This document shows, piece after piece, positions 4,567 through 6,622 of a stretch of 6,622 nt of DNA. A program made the position numbers and the translations under genes. How positions within the stretch are numbered: position 1 is the first letter of the stretch; each line of letters begins with the position of its first letter. Under the pieces are notes generated by a model, which searched no databases, was not told where the DNA came from, and was given only the letters and a program-made list of their open reading frames with translations. The DNA is from an uncultured Desulfobacterales bacterium (GTDB lineage Bacteria; Desulfobacterota; Desulfobacteria; Desulfobacterales; JAFDCJ01): assembly GCA_945787595.1 (NCBI GenBank), contig CALZJV010000347.1, forward strand, positions 1 through 6,622. Reading direction: 5' to 3'.

Positions 4567-4798
4567 ACCTGCCCTGGACAGCAGACCGGACATGACCGTT
4601 TATTATATGAGCATTCCCGACACAGCTCCGGAATTTTTAGATGAATCAGGTCTTCTTTCTTATTTCAAAGGAGCTATGGCCAGGCTGGCCAAGACAAGGA
4701 GTGCACTCGGTGTAACCCCGGAAAAAGAGGGGGGCCGTGCGGATTCCAAAGTTGTATGTCTTCAAAAGGTTTTGGACAACCCGGTTATCGTCTATTAG
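4556..4798 (+). CDS. Unrecognised 80-residue ORF, possibly a gene fragment
   Basis: The product begins M-K-N-E-P-A-L-D and holds the well-formed phrases MTVYYMSIPDTAPEFLDES and GLLSYFKGAMARLAKTRSAL, which look like real protein rather than noise. I do not recognise the family. The ATG at 4556 has no ribosome binding site and lies inside the overlapping ABC ATPase scrap. The frame could be entered from that scrap by a one-base slip at the T9 tract. The C-terminal third (G-G-R-A-D-S-K onward) is less protein-like and ends at TAG (4796-4798), a codon this organism probably reads as pyrrolysine. A further stop (TAG at 4832-4834) is not far behind in the same frame. It may be part of a methylamine-cluster protein whose ends have been replaced. 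Confidence 0.4.
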   Translation: MKNEPALDSRPDMTVYYMSIPDTAPEFLDESGLLSYFKGAMARLAKTRSALGVTPEKEGGRADSKVVCLQKVLDNPVIVY

Positions 4799-4818
4799 AG
4801 GCATAGTATCATAAAGGA

Positions 4819-4971
4819 GGCACTCCAGATTTAGATATATACGCAAAAGCAACAGAGAAAGCCAGATAGATTTTGGAAACCCACAAACCGGAACCACTTC
4901 CCGAGGATGTTCGTAAGAAGATCCACATGATTGTGGAGAAGGCCGAAGCGGAACTGGGCCTATCAAATTAA
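4819..4971 (+). pseudogene. C-terminal remnant of a trimethylamine methyltransferase (MttB family)
   Basis: The plus frame reads G-T-P-D-L-D-I-Y-A-K-A-T-E-K-A-R, then TAG (4867-4869), then ILETHKPEPLPEDVRKKIH, M-I-V-E-K-A-E-A-E-L and TAA at 4969-4971. In MttB and its relatives the end is a helix (A-x-E-K-V-x-x-I-L), the phrase x-H-x-P-x-P-L and a last helix (x-x-I-V-x-x-A-E). The match is good. The catalytic barrel (about 450 residues, with its own pyrrolysine near 334 in Methanosarcina) is missing. Upstream, another TAG at 4804-4806 precedes Y-H-K-G-G in the same frame, which may also belong to the remnant. The TAG at 4867 sits where relatives have an ordinary, usually charged residue, so it is probably a decay mutation. 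The stop lies 10 bases before the mtbB start, the usual mttB-mtbB closeness. Confidence 0.62.
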
Positions 4972-4975
4972 GGAG
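4972..4975 (+). promoter_or_regulatory. Ribosome binding site fixing the mtbB start
   Basis: GGAG at 4972-4975 lies six bases before ATG 4982. The ATG at 4976 in the same frame would leave no spacing, and the longer open frame back to 4931 translates the end of the MttB remnant out of frame. ATG 4982 is therefore taken as the start. Confidence 0.75.
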
Positions 4976-4981
4976 ATGGAA

Positions 4982-6364
4982 ATGAGCAAAATAATTACCC
5001 ACATGGGAGATGGTTTTCCCGTTGAGTTAAATGAAAAAAAGCTGATTCAGGACATTGAGGGCGGCACCCTGGATGCCGCGCAACGGGCGACAATTTCGCC
5101 GCTCTCCGATGATGAACAAAAACATCTGTTTGAAATTTGCAAATCGACCTGTAAAATATCCGGCGTTGAAAAAGGATGTGAAGTCATTATGAGCTATGAC
5201 GGTGGAACCAACAAGGTTGGACGGTTGGGTATAAATACAGGGCGCCTGCAGGTACTTCAGCTTTACGAACGCTGTTTTGGGGCCGACACGACCGAGCTAT
5301 CTGATCCGGATTACAGCTTTAAACAGGTCAAACACCTGGTGCGAGAAAACGTACCGGTGATGGAACAGGCGCAATTGCTCATGGTGGCACCTGTATTTTA
5401 CGGCGCCATGCCCAATATCGGTCTGTACACCCAGCCAGATGGCCCGGTACCCAATCCGGCCGAGCTGATCCCCCAGGGTAAAATCAAAGAAGCACGCGAG
5501 GCCTATGAAAGGGCCATCGAACACGCCGTTCGCGATATGGTCTATGTAGCTACATCCCAATGTGAAGCCGGTGCGGACGGGATTAACTTTGATACGGTGG
5601 GCGCCTCCGGTGATCCGGACTTCAAAGCGACATTACTCGCCGTTGAGGCACTCAAAAAAAAATACCCTGATATTTGTGTCGAAGTCGGCATGGCGGGTGA
5701 ATTTGTTTTAGGAATGCATGCAGAAATGACCCACAATAGTGTCCGGCTTGCCGGCCTTTATCCCCATGATCAGGTTCAAATTGCACAGGATGCCGGCGTG
5801 GATATATTTGGTCCGGCCATAAATACGGTTTCGACAAAATCGATTCCCTGGAATGTGGCACGCGCCATCACATTCACCAAGGCATGTGTGGAATCTGCTG
5901 AAATCCCGGTGCATGCCAACATGGGCATGGGGGTTGGAGGATTGCCGCTTTGCACAACCCCGCCAATTGACGCAGTTTCGCTGGCCTCCAAGGCCATCGT
6001 CGAAATCACCCGTCTGGACGGGTTGTAGGTTGGCGACGGAGATCCGGCCGGTGTGGCGATAACACATGCAATGGCCTCAGGCATGGGCGGAATGCGTACT
6101 TCCGGAGATCTGGTCGCACGCATGCAAATGACTCGGGGCATGAAAATAAAAGCAGCCAAAAAATATGTCGCCGATAAACTGGGCCTTGCGGTAAATGATC
6201 TCACCGATTCTGCCGTGATGGGAGAGGTTAGAGAAGATCTTAAGATCGGTGGAGTTTATTCCGCAATGGGATCGCCCAAGGGCATTGAAGCCAAACATTA
6301 TATTTCTGAATTACTGGGGATTGAAATCAATTCCCTAAAGCGTTTCCGCCACCACACACGATAA
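4982..6364 (+). CDS. mtbB: Dimethylamine:corrinoid methyltransferase MtbB, with in-frame UAG read as pyrrolysine (residue 349)
   Basis: MtbB transfers a methyl group from dimethylamine to the Co(I) of its corrinoid protein MtbC, releasing monomethylamine, in the cytoplasm. The frame from ATG 4982 gives 348 residues, then TAG (6026-6028), then 111 residues to TAA (6362-6364). That is 460 in total, against about 467 for Methanosarcina MtbB. Family landmarks include H-M-G-D-G (7-11), Y-G-A-M-P-N-I-G-L-Y (140-149), G-A-D-G-I-N-F-D-T (197-205), V-G-M-A-G-E-F-V-L-G-M-H (235-246) and M-G-M-G-V-G-G (314-320). The UAG falls in D-G-L-[UAG]-V-G-D-G-D-P, matching the D-G-I-Pyl-I-G-V-G-D-P site of archaeal MtbB, and homology resumes at once after it (H-A-M-A-S-G-M-G-G-M-R-T-S-G-D-L-V-A-R-M-Q). 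Treating it as two genes would be an annotation error. Its mttB neighbour survives only as a tail. No promoter of its own is evident. No mtbC or pyl genes are in the window. Confidence 0.95.
6026..6028 (+). other. Recoded UAG codon: pyrrolysine 349 of MtbB
   Basis: TAG lies in frame inside mtbB at the position equivalent to the pyrrolysine of Methanosarcina MtbB (356). The coding frame continues 111 codons with full family homology. Insertion needs tRNA-Pyl (pylT), the split PylSn/PylSc synthetase typical of bacteria, and PylBCD, all outside the window. In the family, pyrrolysine sits in the barrel and is thought to bind and position the methylamine. Confidence 0.92.
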
Positions 6365-6622
6365 TTTTAGGTTCCAAAAACCGGCAATTGATACGGCTGC
6401 GTACGATGTGTAATCCAGAAATTCGCTCTTATGAAACTGGTACCATTCCGAGAGATAGATGTTGGGCAGGCGAGCGAGCCTTTTTGGTGAGCTCGCTCGC
6501 CTGCCCAACTCTATAACTCGGGCGGGCACTATAAATTTTATTGGTAGCCAGAGATATCCAGTTATACAATTTTTAACAATGAAGGTGAAGCTCCCCCGTT
6601 TAATGAGCCATCCGGAAGATTC
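6365..6622. other. Spacer after mtbB; possible gene start at the right edge
   Basis: Apart from the inverted repeat at 6461-6509 I see no clear gene. At the edge an ATG at 6579 opens a frame starting M-K-V-K-L-P-R-L-M-S-H-P-E-D that runs off the window. It follows TACAAT (6565-6570), a possible -10 box, but has no clear ribosome site. A second frame here is also open. Neither can be named. Confidence 0.3.
6461..6509. repeat. Perfect 19-bp inverted repeat with 11-base loop
   Basis: GTTGGGCAGGCGAGCGAGC (6461-6479) is the exact reverse complement of 6491-6509. The loop at 6480-6490 contains TTTTT. It begins 96 bases after the mtbB stop. No T-run follows the right arm or, on the other strand, the left arm, so it is not a standard intrinsic terminator, although such a stem could still stabilise or end the mtbB message. 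Its perfection and GC-rich arms amid AT-rich flanks suggest a dispersed REP-like palindrome. Confidence 0.75.

Noticed and set aside
4931..4981. Upstream start for mtbB at 4931
   Set aside because: The added residues are out-of-frame translation of the MttB remnant, and GGAG at 4972-4975 points to ATG 4982.
6026..6110. A PYLIS-like stem-loop after the mtbB UAG
   Set aside because: I could not find a clear stable stem by eye, and read-through in MtbB is not known to need one. RNA folding with covariation over bacterial mtbB genes would decide.
6029..6364. A separate small gene after the TAG of mtbB (ATG at 6053)
   Set aside because: The sequence is the in-frame C-terminus of MtbB, and homology starts immediately after the TAG, before that ATG. 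No ribosome site precedes 6053.
6461..6509. Standard rho-independent terminator
   Set aside because: The stem is strong but neither side is followed by a T-run; the T5 lies in the loop.
1..6622. CRISPR array, tRNA or rRNA genes, transposase genes, pyl genes
   Set aside because: Looked for on both strands; no regularly spaced long repeats, cloverleaf, rRNA-like block, transposase motif or pyl gene was recognised.

Overview
The window looks like an accessory stretch of a bacterial chromosome: intact genes sit among decayed gene ends. Shine-Dalgarno sites, sigma70-type promoters and an overall gene style argue for a bacterium. The most telling gene is a dimethylamine methyltransferase (mtbB) whose frame is crossed by an in-frame UAG exactly where this family carries pyrrolysine, so the host is very likely a pyrrolysine-decoding bacterium. 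An anaerobe of the Desulfobacterota type fits, but that placement is inference. No pylT, pylS or pylBCD is inside the window.

Left part (1-1856). The window opens with the start of an aldo/keto reductase on the minus strand. It abuts a C-terminal scrap of a LuxR-type regulator. Next come two toxin-antitoxin modules: hicAB on the plus strand (325-869) and an AbrB-type antitoxin with a PIN-domain (VapC-like) toxin on the minus strand (1856-1198). hicAB is bracketed by G-rich, quadruplex-capable blocks in opposite orientation. The second module has a perfect-consensus sigma70 promoter.

Middle part (1857-4200). A pyrimidine-rich spacer is followed by gene ends that have lost their bodies: a THEP1-type NTPase C-terminus joined out of frame to a radical SAM C-terminus (minus strand), and a histone-deacetylase-family C-terminus (plus strand). 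An intact, probably exported CapA-family protein follows (2932-4200).

Right part (4201-6622). Two tandem mini-hairpins with a compensatory base change lead into the tail of an ABC-transporter permease and the first codons of its ATPase, broken in a T9 tract. An unrecognised 80-codon ORF and the C-terminus of a trimethylamine methyltransferase (MttB family) follow. The intact mtbB comes next with its own good ribosome binding site. A perfect 19-bp inverted repeat lies downstream.

Taken together, mtbB is the surviving member of what was once a larger methylamine uptake and demethylation cluster. MtbB moves a methyl group from dimethylamine to a corrinoid protein, so the corrinoid protein, its activator and the acceptor methyltransferase must be encoded elsewhere. 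The toxin-antitoxin modules and the scraps around them mark a region of frequent rearrangement. All intact genes with a visible stop end in TAA or TGA. UAG appears only inside mtbB and in decayed pieces.
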